A DNA stretch of 64,000 nucleotides from Paenibacillus periandrae (GTDB lineage Bacteria > Bacillota > Bacilli > Paenibacillales > NBRC-103111), in assembly GCF_022458865.1 (NCBI RefSeq), contig NZ_JAJNMU010000016.1:171125-235124 (forward strand), read 5' to 3'. The position numbers were made by a program, and so were the translations under genes. The notes below the pieces were generated by a model that was given only the letters and a program-made list of their open reading frames with translations, was not told the DNA's origin and made no database searches. Within the stretch, counting starts at the first letter, position 1. Every line of letters starts with the position of its first letter. Of this stretch, positions 18,970 to 28,088 are shown one piece after another.

Positions 18970-19782
18970 CTATACCTGTACTATTTCAATAGATACTAAC
19001 TTTGAGAAAGGATTTTCGTTCGGATAGCCCAGTGCATTATTTACTAGACGACAACCCTCGATCGCATAATCATTACGAGAATGAGTATGTCCGTAACACC
19101 AAATCTTTCCACTAGCTTGAGACAACCATTTGGAACCATCAAAGTAGAAAAAACTTGTGATAGGATCTATCCGATATTTCTCAAGTACATTAGACCAATC
19201 AGGTCCGACATGAGTAACTACAACGTTACACTGCTTAAATACCTTTACAAGTTTCTCCTCTTCCTGAAGAAATATAGGAGACTCGATAATATAATTTACA
19301 TCATTCATCGTTCGTTTCCACAGTTCATGGATTCTTGCTTTTGTCATACCTAATTCTTGAATGCCAAACGAATAATCGTACCACATCCCTGTGCCACCAA
19401 ATGTTACGCCCTCAATTTCCATCAGATGTCCATCAAGCGGAAAAACACCAGGAATTTCTGATGCATGCTGTTTCATTTCTCCCCAACGATTTATAGAGCT
19501 ATTATTATAACGCTCTCGCTGCGCGGTGGAAATCATATATAAGTCGTGGTTCCCAAATGTAAACAGTACATATTCGTAATACCGCCTAAAGCTTGTCAAC
19601 ATAAGAATATTCTGTTCATTGTAATGCCCTAAATCACCAGCGATTACTAGGACTTTTGAGGGTTTGTCAGGCAGTATATCATCAATGAATGAATCTATTT
19701 GAGATCTCATTCTATCCACGTTTTGAATAAAGGGAATCCAGAATTCAAGATGAATGTCAGAAATCAAATCAAAAGTTTGCAT
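18970..19782 (-). CDS. calcineurin-like metallophosphoesterase
   Basis: 270 residues, ATG behind GGGAG. The five metallophosphoesterase motifs are present: D9 and H11 (ISDIHLE), D50 (VIAGDLGH), N78-H79-D80 (FGNHDLY), a lone His in VVVTHVGP and the C-terminal GHTHSRND. These bind a dinuclear metal centre. The substrate cannot be read from sequence; relatives include cyclic nucleotide and nucleic acid phosphodiesterases. It appears intact although surrounded by mobile-element debris. Confidence 0.85.
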   Translation of the reverse strand: MQTFDLISDIHLEFWIPFIQNVDRMRSQIDSFIDDILPDKPSKVLVIAGDLGHYNEQNILMLTSFRRYYEYVLFTFGNHDLYMISTAQRERYNNSSINRWGEMKQHASEIPGVFPLDGHLMEIEGVTFGGTGMWYDYSFGIQELGMTKARIHELWKRTMNDVNYIIESPIFLQEEEKLVKVFKQCNVVVTHVGPDWSNVLEKYRIDPITSFFYFDGSKWLSQASGKIWCYGHTHSRNDYAIEGCRLVNNALGYPNENPFSKLVSIEIVQV

Positions 19783-19818
19783 TGGCTCTCCCTAAATCTG
19801 ATATTTTAACAGGATCAT

Positions 19819-19965
19819 TCACTGTTCATCTATCTCGGCCATCACCAGGGTAGAATGAATTGGAAATCTGGTCACTAAACCGATTAACAGTTGCGTTACT
19901 TCTCGAACGAGATAGTTCTCTGGAATGTCTTCTTCTAAATTATATACAGAGTAAGCTGATCCGCT
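19819..19965 (-). pseudogene. C-terminal fragment of an unidentified gene
   Basis: An open frame ending at TGA 19819 reads AYSVYNLEEDIPENYLVREV, then TQLLIGLVTRFPIHSTLVMA. It has coding character but no start codon or ribosome binding site. I could not assign it to a family. Confidence 0.3.
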
Positions 19966-20149
19966 GATCCATGATAATTATTGAAAAGAAACTCTCCTTT
20001 TTATGGGTTGCTCGACACTTCTATTTCAACAAAGGATGGTTTCTTTTTGTATTCCAAATAAAAAAAACTGGGTCAGCCTCAGAGTGAACTGCACCCCGTG
20101 GAGCTGCCCGGCAATGCTAAAGGCTACCGACACCTGCAGCCTGCTGATT

Positions 20150-20660
20150 TATGACCCGATTCCTCTCGAAACTCTAAATCGCTCGGGTTCAGGCTCTGCG
20201 ATCACTTCGGCTTGATTAAATAGGTTCAGCTCCAGTTGATCTGGATGCGTCTTCTCGATCGAAGTGCCAAAACGCCTTCCGCTGCGACAGACGGAACTGT
20301 TCTTCGTACCATGAGAGCTTGACCGACAGCTCGGCAAGCTCACGGCAAGCTCGACGTTTTGCTGCTGGATTTGTTCTATTCTATGTAAGGGTTTGATTTT
20401 GATAGTAGAAAGATTCGACAGGATACGTGCCCTCTCCTGCCGGCTACCATTAAATCGCTACTTCCGGCGAAACACGAGGGTGCGCCTGCTGTTGTGTAAG
20501 CGATAAGCCATCGAGCAGCCATCGCAGCTCCCGCTAGGTGAGATGCAGCGGAGTTGTGCCGTCGGAAGGCCACCCAAACGTGCCGCGCACTAGCCTGGGA
20601 TAGCAAATCCAAAATCCCACATGGTCCCAATGCAGGATTTTGAGTTCATCGTATGGCAAA
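20150..20660 (-). pseudogene. remnant of a second IS66-type element (tnpB 3' part and tnpC 5' part)
   Basis: Reading the minus strand from 20660, degraded TnpB sequence is visible (LKILHWDHVGFW, then LRWLLDGLSL) with an in-frame stop. It is followed by the N-terminal part of TnpC: LSWYEEQFRLSQRKAF, a frameshift, then GTSIEKTHPDQLELNLFNQA. The order tnpB-tnpC matches IS66. The sequence differs clearly from the intact IS66 at 15343-17882, so this is an older, different element. Confidence 0.65.
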
Positions 20661-20790
20661 TCATTAATACTCGCTCGCCCATCATCTTTACTATATCTCG
20701 ATAGCTTAAACTATATTTCAAATACCACCTCACCGTAAGTAAAATGATCGCCGACTCAAATTGAATCTATTTAAATAACAGACAGCCTTA
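20650..20790 (-). pseudogene. IS6-family transposase, N-terminal remnant
   Basis: Minus-strand sequence reads like the IS6 N terminus (AIILLTVRWYLKYSLSYRDI-type residues) and is similar to 13450-13580 but not identical. No catalytic core follows; it abuts the IS66 remnant. Confidence 0.5.
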
Positions 20791-20974
20791 GTTGAGAGTT
20801 TGCCTTTTGCACAGTTCGTTCGATCAAAATGGACTGTTTAATCATCGCTCTTCATAGATATTGTCGATCTAGAGCCACCGTCTTGCATAAGCGGTTAGCT
20901 TCTTACACAGCTCCAGTTTATAGTTGGCCCCTTTATCAAACGGCTCTTGGGCAGCGATATCAGCCCTTACTCAC

Positions 20975-21247
20975 TTATTTTCTAACCCTTTCCCGAAGGT
21001 GGCCCACAAAAATTTGATTTGGATCATTCGGGTTGTATTTGCGCTTCATCGCTTTTTCAAACTCATCGATCAACTTAGCAAATTCGCATACATTTGGCTC
21101 AAGTCCAAACGTACGCTTCATGTCTCTATAGTGGCGAAAAAAAGCAGCCTTCGCTTGTTCACAAGGATACCCTAATTGCTGAAGCTCCGAAATAACGCCT
21201 TGTGCATAATGTTTTTTCATCATTCGTCGGTTTATCAACTGAGACAT
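20975..21247 (-). CDS. hypothetical protein
   Basis: 90 residues, ATG with AAAGGAA upstream. Basic, mostly helical, no signal or membrane segment; contains FFRHYRDMKRTFGLEPN and ends in an Arg/Lys-rich tail (HLRERVRK). Family not recognised. It is the first of three small minus-strand genes (with 21284 and 21802) between mobile-element remnants; all keep good ribosome binding sites and open frames. Confidence 0.55.
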   Translation of the reverse strand: MSQLINRRMMKKHYAQGVISELQQLGYPCEQAKAAFFRHYRDMKRTFGLEPNVCEFAKLIDEFEKAMKRKYNPNDPNQIFVGHLRERVRK

Positions 21248-21283
21248 TAAGCTATTCCTTTCGATTTAAAGTAAGATCAAACA

Positions 21284-21673
21284 TTAACCCCGATATTTAT
21301 CAGTTATCCAACGTTCCTCATAAAAGTTTTCAGCATCTACTACAGGCATTTGTTTTAGGAAATCCTCAAACTTAATAATTATCATAGCAGCATCCATTGA
21401 ATCAGCATATCCCACTTTATCGAATGCAGCTATTAGTGAACCTACCGCCTGTTTAGATGTAATATGGTTATTTAAAACATTAGAAAAGTTGTCAATAAAC
21501 AACTCACTATTTGAAAATGCTGCTTTTTGAAGAATTGGATCTTTTGTCTTTAGAAACCCACGGATTGATTCAAGATAATTGGCAAAGCTGTTCTCACTCG
21601 GAAGTTTATCAATATGACGTTCTAAAAGTTCGATTAAGATATTGACCTTTTCTCCGTCATTTGGCAGTGTCAT
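21284..21673 (-). CDS. hypothetical protein
   Basis: 129 residues from ATG 21673, which has GGGGTG six bases upstream; a GTG three codons earlier is part of that site. Acidic, all-helical sequence (VNILIELLERHIDKLP, DSMDAAMIIIKFEDFLKQMP) with no cysteine motif or membrane span. I do not recognise it. It could be an immunity-type or small regulatory protein, but nothing in the sequence proves that. Confidence 0.5.
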   Translation of the reverse strand: MTLPNDGEKVNILIELLERHIDKLPSENSFANYLESIRGFLKTKDPILQKAAFSNSELFIDNFSNVLNNHITSKQAVGSLIAAFDKVGYADSMDAAMIIIKFEDFLKQMPVVDAENFYEERWITDKYRG

Positions 21674-21801
21674 TATTTTCACCCCAATTATAATTTGTTT
21701 TCCACATGTTCATCTTAACTAACTATTGTATTACAAATGTGATGATCTCTTTCTTCACAGATAAGCTGTTTTTTAATTATATACCTGCTTAAGCTAAGCT
21801 C

Positions 21802-22173
21802 TTAAGTAGGGCACGTTAACCATATCCCTTGCAAATCATCGATTTTCCACTCTAACACTCTGATGTACGCTAACATTTCCTCTTCCGTTTTTCGTGTGAT
21901 AAATCCAGGAACACCATTCCTTTCAACCGTTATTATTTTCTCAAACCTATTACTCATTTTACTCACGGGGACACAGTGACTATTTTTAAAACTTAGTATT
22001 AATTTCGAAAAGCTTTCCCAATTGTCCAAACGATTTTGTAACAATATAAGCGTGTAATAATGGTCACAATTTGTGGTAAATGGATACTTATGATATTTCT
22101 TGTTTCGTTCAATCGTTGACTTTATACTATTTATGTTTTTTTCAACAACTTCCAGTAGCTCGTCCAAAACCAC
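21802..22173 (-). CDS. hypothetical protein with a relative fragment near tnsA
   Basis: 123 residues, GTG start 22173 behind AAAGGA (spacer of four). The first 60 residues look helical; the C-terminal part carries VERNGVPGFITRKTEEEMLA and LEWKIDDL. A fragment with the same C-terminal motif lies at 11153-11264, so this was once at least a two-copy family in the island. Function unknown. Its stop is directly upstream of no other gene; it faces away from the sigK fragment that precedes it on the same strand. Confidence 0.5.
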   Translation of the reverse strand: MVLDELLEVVEKNINSIKSTIERNKKYHKYPFTTNCDHYYTLILLQNRLDNWESFSKLILSFKNSHCVPVSKMSNRFEKIITVERNGVPGFITRKTEEEMLAYIRVLEWKIDDLQGIWLTCPT

Positions 22174-22254
22174 TACGTCCTTTCACTTATAGATTAGAGC
22201 CTGCCGTCCAGGCAGACTCGTTAAAGGTTCATATCCTATTTCCTAACGTTTCAC

Positions 22255-22755
22255 CTAATAAAACTCATGATATAGCTTCATCAATGCACGCTTTTCGATT
22301 CGCGACACATATGAACGCGAGATGCCCAACGACTTGGCAATCTCTCGCTGCGTCCTCTCCTCACTGCCGGCCTCCAGACCAAAACGGCCAACAACGACCT
22401 CCCGTTCCCGCTCCTCTAAGATATCGAGATTCCGGTAGATCTTCGACTTTTCAATCTTTAGTTGCACTAAATCGGCAACGTCGTCGGCTTCTGACCCAAG
22501 AATATCGATTAACGTGATCTCATTCCCTTCCTTATCTGTTCCAATGGGGTCATGCAGGGATACATCCTTGCGCGTTTTCTTAAGTGATCTTAAATGCATA
22601 AGTATTTCGTTCTCGATGCAGCGTGCAGCAAACGTAGCTAACTTGGTTCCTTTGTCTGGAGAAAAAGATTCGATCGCTTTGATCAGCCCAATCGTACCAA
22701 TGGAGATTAAATCCTCTAAATCCTCCCCTGTGTTGTCGAATTTTTTAACGATATG
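22255..22755 (-). pseudogene. sigK: 5'-truncated sporulation sigma factor SigK
   Basis: About 166 codons of very well conserved SigK: HIVKKFDNTGEDLEDLISIG, then KGTKLATFAARCIENEILMH, KKDVSLHDPIGTDKEGNEI and REIAKSLGISRSYVSRIEKR up to the natural end MKLYHEFY. Region 1.2 and the first part of region 2 (about 65 residues in Bacillus SigK) are missing. Similarity stops abruptly at 22755, and a stop codon lies 11 codons upstream in that frame. No start codon precedes it until the internal ATG at 22599. The N-terminal half is not in this window. Either a dead fragment or one half of a split, skin-like sigK. Confidence 0.85.
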
Positions 22756-23019
22756 AACACTAAACCATGATATTTTCCTTTAGAGTTTATCAACATTGAG
22801 AGAAATATATCACAAAATATTGGCAGTTACAGTGTAACAGCATCTGACTTCATTTTTAGGCAAGTATTGTCCTGTTAGTCTCCCTTATCAGAATAAAACA
22901 ACATCATAACTATTAATTTTCAAATAGACTGTATTCTTTTGTTAGACAAACACTCTGACCTTGGTTATATTTCCTGCAAAAGACTTGTGGAATTAAATGC
23001 CTGAAGTTCCTTAATAAAA
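22756..23019. other. junction between the sigK fragment and the second tniQ
   Basis: 264 bases, AT-rich and without a gene. Two similar blocks, GTATTGTCCTGTTAGTC (22864-22880) and GTATTCTTTTGTTAGAC (22931-22947), share 12 of 17 bases in direct orientation and contain GTTAG, as does one of the repeats at the other Tn7-like end. They could be TnsB sites; the evidence is weak. Confidence 0.3.
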
Positions 23020-24444
23020 CTATGAAATTTTCATCTGATTTTTTGTCAAAATCTTTTTTACTGTTATCTCTGTAGTTCCAAGGATTCGTGCAGTTTCTTT
23101 ATAACTTTTTACTGTCAAGTAGACTTGAAGCAAAAGTTTAGTCCAAGCAAACGAATGTTTTTTGGGTATATGCATTTTTTCAACTATTGTACGTTGCCTT
23201 TTATTAAATCTTTGTGTCTGTTGGATTTTCATAGCGTACAAATTATGTATTTCAAACTCCTTTTTATTCCATACCCAACCCTTATCCCTGACATAAATCT
23301 TCTCTACGGTTTGTAGCGTTTCTCTATTGCATTTCTTGGTATAGGTATATCCGCACTTTTCACAACGAAACGTTCCATAAATTACTTCCTTATAACTATA
23401 CCGGTTGCATAATTTTATAGAAGGTTGATTAAATTCTGTACAAAGCTCATTAAGACATTCCCAAGGACCACATCCAAATGGAATGAAAGGTTCAGTATTC
23501 GGGATTATTTGATTCAGAAAATTATTTACAGAACCAGAGAAATAATTCATGATTAAAATATGAAATAACACATTATAATGATTGCCTTGAAGGTTAAAGT
23601 AGATTTGTGCAAATTTTCTATTTATTTGGTTAAGGTTTATACCCAAAGCTTCTAAATGTCCGATTGGGAAATAGACCAAGAAATCACGTATAAAGTTTGT
23701 ATTTTTTCTAGTTAACCCATTTGGTGAAAAGTAGCCTTGTTTTAATGCATGATCCCTGTAGTTTTCTCTAAGCAATTCAATACCTATATCCTTTTCATTC
23801 TGTAGAAGAAAATTTGTATTAGTAGCCACTTTATAAAGTAATGTTTCATTGGTTTCGACATGATTGATTTGTTTGGCGTATGATGGGAGATAATGTTGAT
23901 TGCTACAAAAAGGTGTTCCTAATAATTCTTTGTCATATGAAAAAGATCGTTGACATTCGCGACACGATGATATTAGATACACATGATGGTAAGGGCAAAC
24001 TTGAACAAACTTAATTTGATGAATTCTATGAACGTATGTCTCGCCAATCGTTTGATAATCCTCTAATAAACAGAGTGGACAATACCGAACTTGATTTGAG
24101 ATCATATGCCTGAGTCGGTTAGTACCAACAACAATCGCTCCTGTTGTCTGGCCTATATCTTCAACAATACGATTATATTCAGTAAGAGTGTAAAATGGTT
24201 TCATTAATGGTAAATAAGAATGTTCTTTAATCATTCTTTTTAAAGAATACGTGTGTTGTCCGGGTATCTTATTTAATAAATTCAATATATTACGTGGAAG
24301 AATAAGTTTATTTCTAACGGTTTTTGCTTGAAATAATTCGTACATCACACTTTTTTTGTCAGTATTTGCAGATAATTTTGAAAATCGATAAACAATACTT
24401 CTAAAGTCTTCATCAGGATAGGGGTTAGGAAAAAAATTGAGCAT
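23020..24444 (-). CDS. tniQ: second TniQ/TnsD-family target selector, without its own tnsABC
   Basis: 474 residues, ATG preceded by AAGGAGGTAAATGTTCA. It matches the tniQ product at 4230-5804 along its N-terminal half: YVHRIHQI occurs in both, and the zinc ligands fall at the same positions (C122, C125, H139, H142, C150, H153, C161, C164). The C-terminal halves diverge, as expected when target specificity differs. A second CxxC (FRCEKCGYTY at about 365) may bind zinc again. There is no transposase, TnsA or TnsC beside it. It could serve the TnsABC core 12 kb away or be left from another element. Confidence 0.85.
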   Translation of the reverse strand: MLNFFPNPYPDEDFRSIVYRFSKLSANTDKKSVMYELFQAKTVRNKLILPRNILNLLNKIPGQHTYSLKRMIKEHSYLPLMKPFYTLTEYNRIVEDIGQTTGAIVVGTNRLRHMISNQVRYCPLCLLEDYQTIGETYVHRIHQIKFVQVCPYHHVYLISSCRECQRSFSYDKELLGTPFCSNQHYLPSYAKQINHVETNETLLYKVATNTNFLLQNEKDIGIELLRENYRDHALKQGYFSPNGLTRKNTNFIRDFLVYFPIGHLEALGINLNQINRKFAQIYFNLQGNHYNVLFHILIMNYFSGSVNNFLNQIIPNTEPFIPFGCGPWECLNELCTEFNQPSIKLCNRYSYKEVIYGTFRCEKCGYTYTKKCNRETLQTVEKIYVRDKGWVWNKKEFEIHNLYAMKIQQTQRFNKRQRTIVEKMHIPKKHSFAWTKLLLQVYLTVKSYKETARILGTTEITVKKILTKNQMKIS

Positions 24445-24641
24445 TGAACATTTACCTCCTTATCATTTAGGGCTTGCTGAACAAGATTATCCAGCCTTAT
24501 GCCCATTGTAAAATTCTAAAACCGAACAACTTGAAAATGAGGAAATATAGAGCTCGTAATTGCCTCTTTAAGTTCACGATGAGGAACTGAGAGTGATTGA
24601 GTTTGGTTGGATGTTGAACGGCGTGCACGGATTATATCTAG

Positions 24642-24764
24642 TCCAAATCTGAGTTTGCCTTCCCTATATTATCATTCTATGGCGTTTCTCTGGGCGGCGT
24701 CTTGGTAGTTGCTTTCTTCACCGGAGCTTTACTTAGGAGTGTTGCTAAGCAAAGACCCACTTAG
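24642..24764 (+). pseudogene. C-terminal remnant of a membrane transport protein
   Basis: A short open frame reads ILSFYGVSLGGVLVVAFFTG, then ALLRSVAKQRPT and stops. One complete hydrophobic helix plus a basic tail looks like the last span of a permease. No start or further spans are present. Family not determined. Confidence 0.35.
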
Positions 24765-24959
24765 CTGAATGGTCCACGCTTTTCAAAAGTTCATATGGAC
24801 TCGAGTCCGGTAGATCTTGTTTGCTAAGATGGCGGCAAGGTAATAAACAAATCGATCTTTTCACGATTCAATGGATGCCTTTAATGTAGTTACTTCATTA
24901 AAGTTGTCCTATTTTCATCGTATCGATGTGAATAACGGGCTCTTCTCTAAGATCTGCTT

Positions 24960-25190
24960 ATATACATACACGATGATTTTCCGGAAATATTCCGGTCGAA
25001 TTTGGTAAACCACACATTCAAACGTAAGAGGGATGTCTTTCTTCAACCAGTCCTGACAATGGGATTACAGAAAGATACTGAATCGCCCCAAACCGCTGTG
25101 TGCCTGTAACAATAGCAATTGATATTGGTCGAAACCCAGCAGTTCTTTGAAATAACGATAGCTGGTTTCAATGCGCTACTTCTGCGTTCC
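24960..25190 (-). pseudogene. IS4-like transposase remnant
   Basis: Minus-strand reading gives IETSYRYFKELLGFDQYQLL, then after a frameshift QRFGAIQYLSV. This is the end of the catalytic domain of IS4-group transposases, where the E of the DDE triad sits in an IE-x-x-Y-x-x-x-K context. Frameshifted, with both ends missing. Confidence 0.45.
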
Positions 25191-25205
25191 ATTATTTTTT
25201 TTCCT

Positions 25206-26339
25206 ATATAAAACGCACTTAAGATTATAACCGAACGAGCAACCGATCGATGGTTTGCATAGGGTGCTTGTTGAGTCGTTTCATGAAGGCCGTGACATGA
25301 AGTCGAATGCGATAGAATTTGCTGAAAAACACATTGTTGATGACGTCGCTCTTCAGCCATTTCCAAACTCCTTCCATTAGGTTTAACTCAGGACTGTAGG
25401 GCGGAAGAAAAACAAGCTGCAGACGTGGATGTTCCTGTAAAAAGGCCCGAAGGCCCGCGGCGTGATGGATTCGACTATTGTCCAAAATCATAACGATTTT
25501 TCCTGTTGGATAAGCTTTCAGCAAATCGGAAAGGAAACGAATCCATGCCGACAGGTCCGCAATCTCTTCTTCCCGATGATGAACCTGACCCGTCTCGTAG
25601 TTGATCGCTCCGAACAACTTGGCGCCTTCATGTCGACCGTAGGTTTTGACTTTACGCTGCTGTCCTCGAGGAAACCAACTATATTGCAAAGCTTGATAGG
25701 CCCGAATCATGGACTCATCTTCAAACAGCAGATGATCAATGGCACCGTCCCCAAGTTTGCGCTTCAACTCGGGAAACGTCACGTCTCGAAAGGCGGTTTG
25801 AGCCTCCTGATCTGCCTTAGCTAGCGTATAGGTTGCCTTGGTGAAGCTGAAACCCGACCGCTTCAGAACTTTGCTGACACCACGAACGCTATAGATAATG
25901 TCAAACTCACGCTCGATCCAGGAAGCAATCAGCGGCAGTGTCCAGGTGTAGCGTGCTTCAAAGCCTACATCTACGGGCTGCTTGCTGATTAGTAATTCAG
26001 CCAGTTGATCGAGCTGTTCTTCATTCAATCTAGGCGGCTTTCCAGGCGAATGCTTCATGAATAGACCTTCCAGACCCTTTTCTTGGTAGCCCTGCCAATA
26101 GAGGCTGATGGTTTGGCGGACCAGACCCAGAAGACGGCTAATTTCAGCAAAACTGTGTCCTTCCAAGTGCAGCCGCACAGCCAGATAACGTTCATACAGT
26201 CGTTTGTCGTTGGTTTCTTTCATGGCTTTATTCAGCTTATTGATTTCACTTGTACTCATGTTTAACGCCACCTTTGGGATTGTCTTACTGATTATTACCC
26301 ATTTGGTGGCTTGGTAAGTTTTTCATGTGCGGTTTATAT
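25206..26339 (-). mobile_element. IS630-family insertion sequence
   Basis: About 1134 bases. The ends TATATAAAACGCACTTAAG (left) and TATATAAACCGCACATGAA (right, read inward) are matching inverted repeats with a TA at the outer edge, as expected for IS630/Tc1-mariner elements that duplicate TA. One full-length transposase gene. End coordinates are accurate to a few bases only. Confidence 0.75.
25225..26259 (-). CDS. IS630-family DDE transposase
   Basis: 344 residues from ATG 26259, which has AAAGGTGG eight bases upstream; a GTG at 26271 is inside that site. N-terminal helix-turn-helix (HSFAEISRLLGLVRQTISLY), linker, then the DDE_3 core: LLFEDESMIRAY (first D), VMILDNSRIHHA (second D) and PPYSPELNLMEGVWKWLK (E). 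Complete and probably functional. Confidence 0.92.
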   Translation of the reverse strand: MSTSEINKLNKAMKETNDKRLYERYLAVRLHLEGHSFAEISRLLGLVRQTISLYWQGYQEKGLEGLFMKHSPGKPPRLNEEQLDQLAELLISKQPVDVGFEARYTWTLPLIASWIEREFDIIYSVRGVSKVLKRSGFSFTKATYTLAKADQEAQTAFRDVTFPELKRKLGDGAIDHLLFEDESMIRAYQALQYSWFPRGQQRKVKTYGRHEGAKLFGAINYETGQVHHREEEIADLSAWIRFLSDLLKAYPTGKIVMILDNSRIHHAAGLRAFLQEHPRLQLVFLPPYSPELNLMEGVWKWLKSDVINNVFFSKFYRIRLHVTAFMKRLNKHPMQTIDRLLVRL

Positions 26340-26462
26340 AGAAGCGTTTGACGGCAAGTAGATATTACCCGCAATGATGTCACTTACTCCAAATAAATTA
26401 TTCATTTGAATACATTGTATGTTATGATTTCAGTGACACGAAGGAATGAACGGAGTTGCGAT

Positions 26463-27350
26463 ATGGAACTACTTCAACTACGATATTTTCTTACATTAGC
26501 TCGATTGGAACATGTGACCGAAGCTGCGCAAAATCTGCACGTTACGCAATCGTCATTAAGCAAAACGATACAACGCTTGGAGGAGGATTTAGGGGTCCCT
26601 CTATTCGATCGAATAGGGAGGAAGCTGCGATTGAATGAGTTCGGAAAAAGATTCCTTCGCCGTGCAGAAAGGGCTTTGTTTGAATTGGAGCAAGGGAAGC
26701 AGGAGCTTAGTGATTTATCCAGCCCGGAATATGGCACACTCGAATTGGCGGTGACGGCCGCAAGCAAGCTGCCAAATATCCTTCGAGAGTTTCGGAAAAA
26801 GCGTCCCCATGTTCAATTTCATGTACAAATGCTGACCACACAGGAAATGGTTACGCTTCTTCATAGAGGAGAGGTCGATTTTTGTTTGTCTTCACCTTCT
26901 ATACAAGGGGATGACATTGAATGCCAAATCGTGTACTTAGACCCGATTCTAGTAGCTGTTCCCAAAGGGCATCGTCTGGCCGAACAAAGCAGCGTATCCT
27001 TGGCAGAATTAAAGGATGAATGGTTTGTCGGTGTAAAGAAAGGCTATGGTACCCGCGATCTAGTGGACTCTATGTGCAAATCAGTTGGATTTGCACCAAA
27101 ATACGTATATGAGGGAGACGAACCTGCTAGGCTAACCGCTCTTGTGGAAGCAGAAATTGGCATAGCCTTCATACCAAGTACAGCAAGGAATCCACAGGAA
27201 CATATCTGTTATCTCAAATTAGAGGACCACGAATTGGTTCGGGAGATTGCTTTGTTATGGCACAAGAGTAGGTATATTTCGCGGATTGCTCAGGAATTCT
27301 GTCAAGTAGTATTAGAATATTTTGGGTCGATATCCAAAGGGACTATGTAA
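26463..27350 (+). CDS. LysR-family transcriptional regulator
   Basis: 295 residues from ATG 26463 with GGAG seven bases upstream; an earlier in-frame ATG at 26406 has no site. The winged helix-turn-helix is at residues 1-60 (ELLQLRYFLTLARLEHVTEA, then NLHVTQSSLSKTIQRLEEDL). A periplasmic-binding-like effector domain follows from about residue 90 to 285. The gene has lost any recognisable target: downstream lies only a truncated sugar isomerase-like fragment and upstream the IS630 element. Effector unknown. Confidence 0.88.
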   Translation: MELLQLRYFLTLARLEHVTEAAQNLHVTQSSLSKTIQRLEEDLGVPLFDRIGRKLRLNEFGKRFLRRAERALFELEQGKQELSDLSSPEYGTLELAVTAASKLPNILREFRKKRPHVQFHVQMLTTQEMVTLLHRGEVDFCLSSPSIQGDDIECQIVYLDPILVAVPKGHRLAEQSSVSLAELKDEWFVGVKKGYGTRDLVDSMCKSVGFAPKYVYEGDEPARLTALVEAEIGIAFIPSTARNPQEHICYLKLEDHELVREIALLWHKSRYISRIAQEFCQVVLEYFGSISKGTM

Positions 27351-27605
27351 TCATGATGTCCCATTAATCCATAATAAATCCTGTCGATTATCTCGACATT
27401 CTGAGTATGCAGCGAATTTGCCGCATGCTTATTTACGCATTCATGCCCCCTTATCACTATGTGGAACGCCCGAGCGCAATGTAAATTCGATCAGGCTTCA
27501 GATCGGATCATTGCGGATCGCAGCTCAGATCAGGAGCTGGATGTTACTCTTAAGCTTTTGTAGAAATCGGAGCGAGCTACTGGAAGATTTTAAAATCATG
27601 ATCAA

Positions 27606-27896
27606 GACAAATCATTTGGTGTGGAAAATATCCGGTCCGCCTTCAACCAACTCAAGGTGCTTATTGATAATGGATATGGCAAAAACGGAGAATACATTGG
27701 TCTTGATGTAAAGGCGATGAGGACACAATCCATTGAGGAGTCATTTTCCCATTTGGAGAATAGCTTGAAAATCGTTAAAATATTGGAGTCTAAAGTAAAT
27801 CGTTTTGATAATAATGTGTTGAAGCAATACCAGGAAACGAGAAACTATGAAGCACTTGAAATGTATGTAATGGAGCTTTTATTAGGTGAGAAATAA
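27606..27896 (+). pseudogene. C-terminal remnant of a xylose isomerase-like TIM-barrel protein
   Basis: About 96 codons reading SFGVENIRSAFNQLKVLID, then YIGLDVKAMRTQ and HLENSLKIVKILESKVNRFD. The GLDVKAMRTQ block followed by a helical tail resembles the end of sugar isomerases of the xylose isomerase type. There is no promoter-proximal start, the codons before 27606 run into stops, and the metal-binding barrel is absent. It is a 3' fragment only. The family call is moderate. Confidence 0.45.
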
Positions 27897-27955
27897 AGAA
27901 AGCTGAGTTGAACTATTCAAAAAATTCTGATATAAATGATTTAGGAATAATTTGG

Positions 27956-28057
27956 TATGTGTCACTGGCGCAACGTAGGTAACTACGAGGGAGCACATAT
28001 TTCATAAGCCGTACGCCTGGGCAAAGTATTTGATCTTAGATCAGATACTTTTTTTTA
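27956..28057 (+). ncRNA. ZTP (pfl-type) riboswitch with expression-platform terminator
   Basis: All pfl-motif parts are visible. P1: TATGTG (27956-27961) with CACATA (27994-27999). P2: CGTAG-GTAA-CTACG (27974-27987). Conserved ACTGGCG after P1 and GAGGGAGC before its 3' strand. The 3' domain GCC-GTACGCCTGG-GC has its CGCC able to pair with the upstream GGCG as the pseudoknot. Directly after it lies a terminator, AAGTATTTGATC-TTA-GATCAGATACTT with eight T. Known members bind ZTP/ZMP, the alarmone of 10-formyl-tetrahydrofolate shortage, and turn genes on. The regulated gene is the DJ-1/PfpI gene at 28089. Confidence 0.85.
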
Positions 28058-28088
28058 TTTCAAATTAGGAAAGGTCAGGTGCTTAGAG

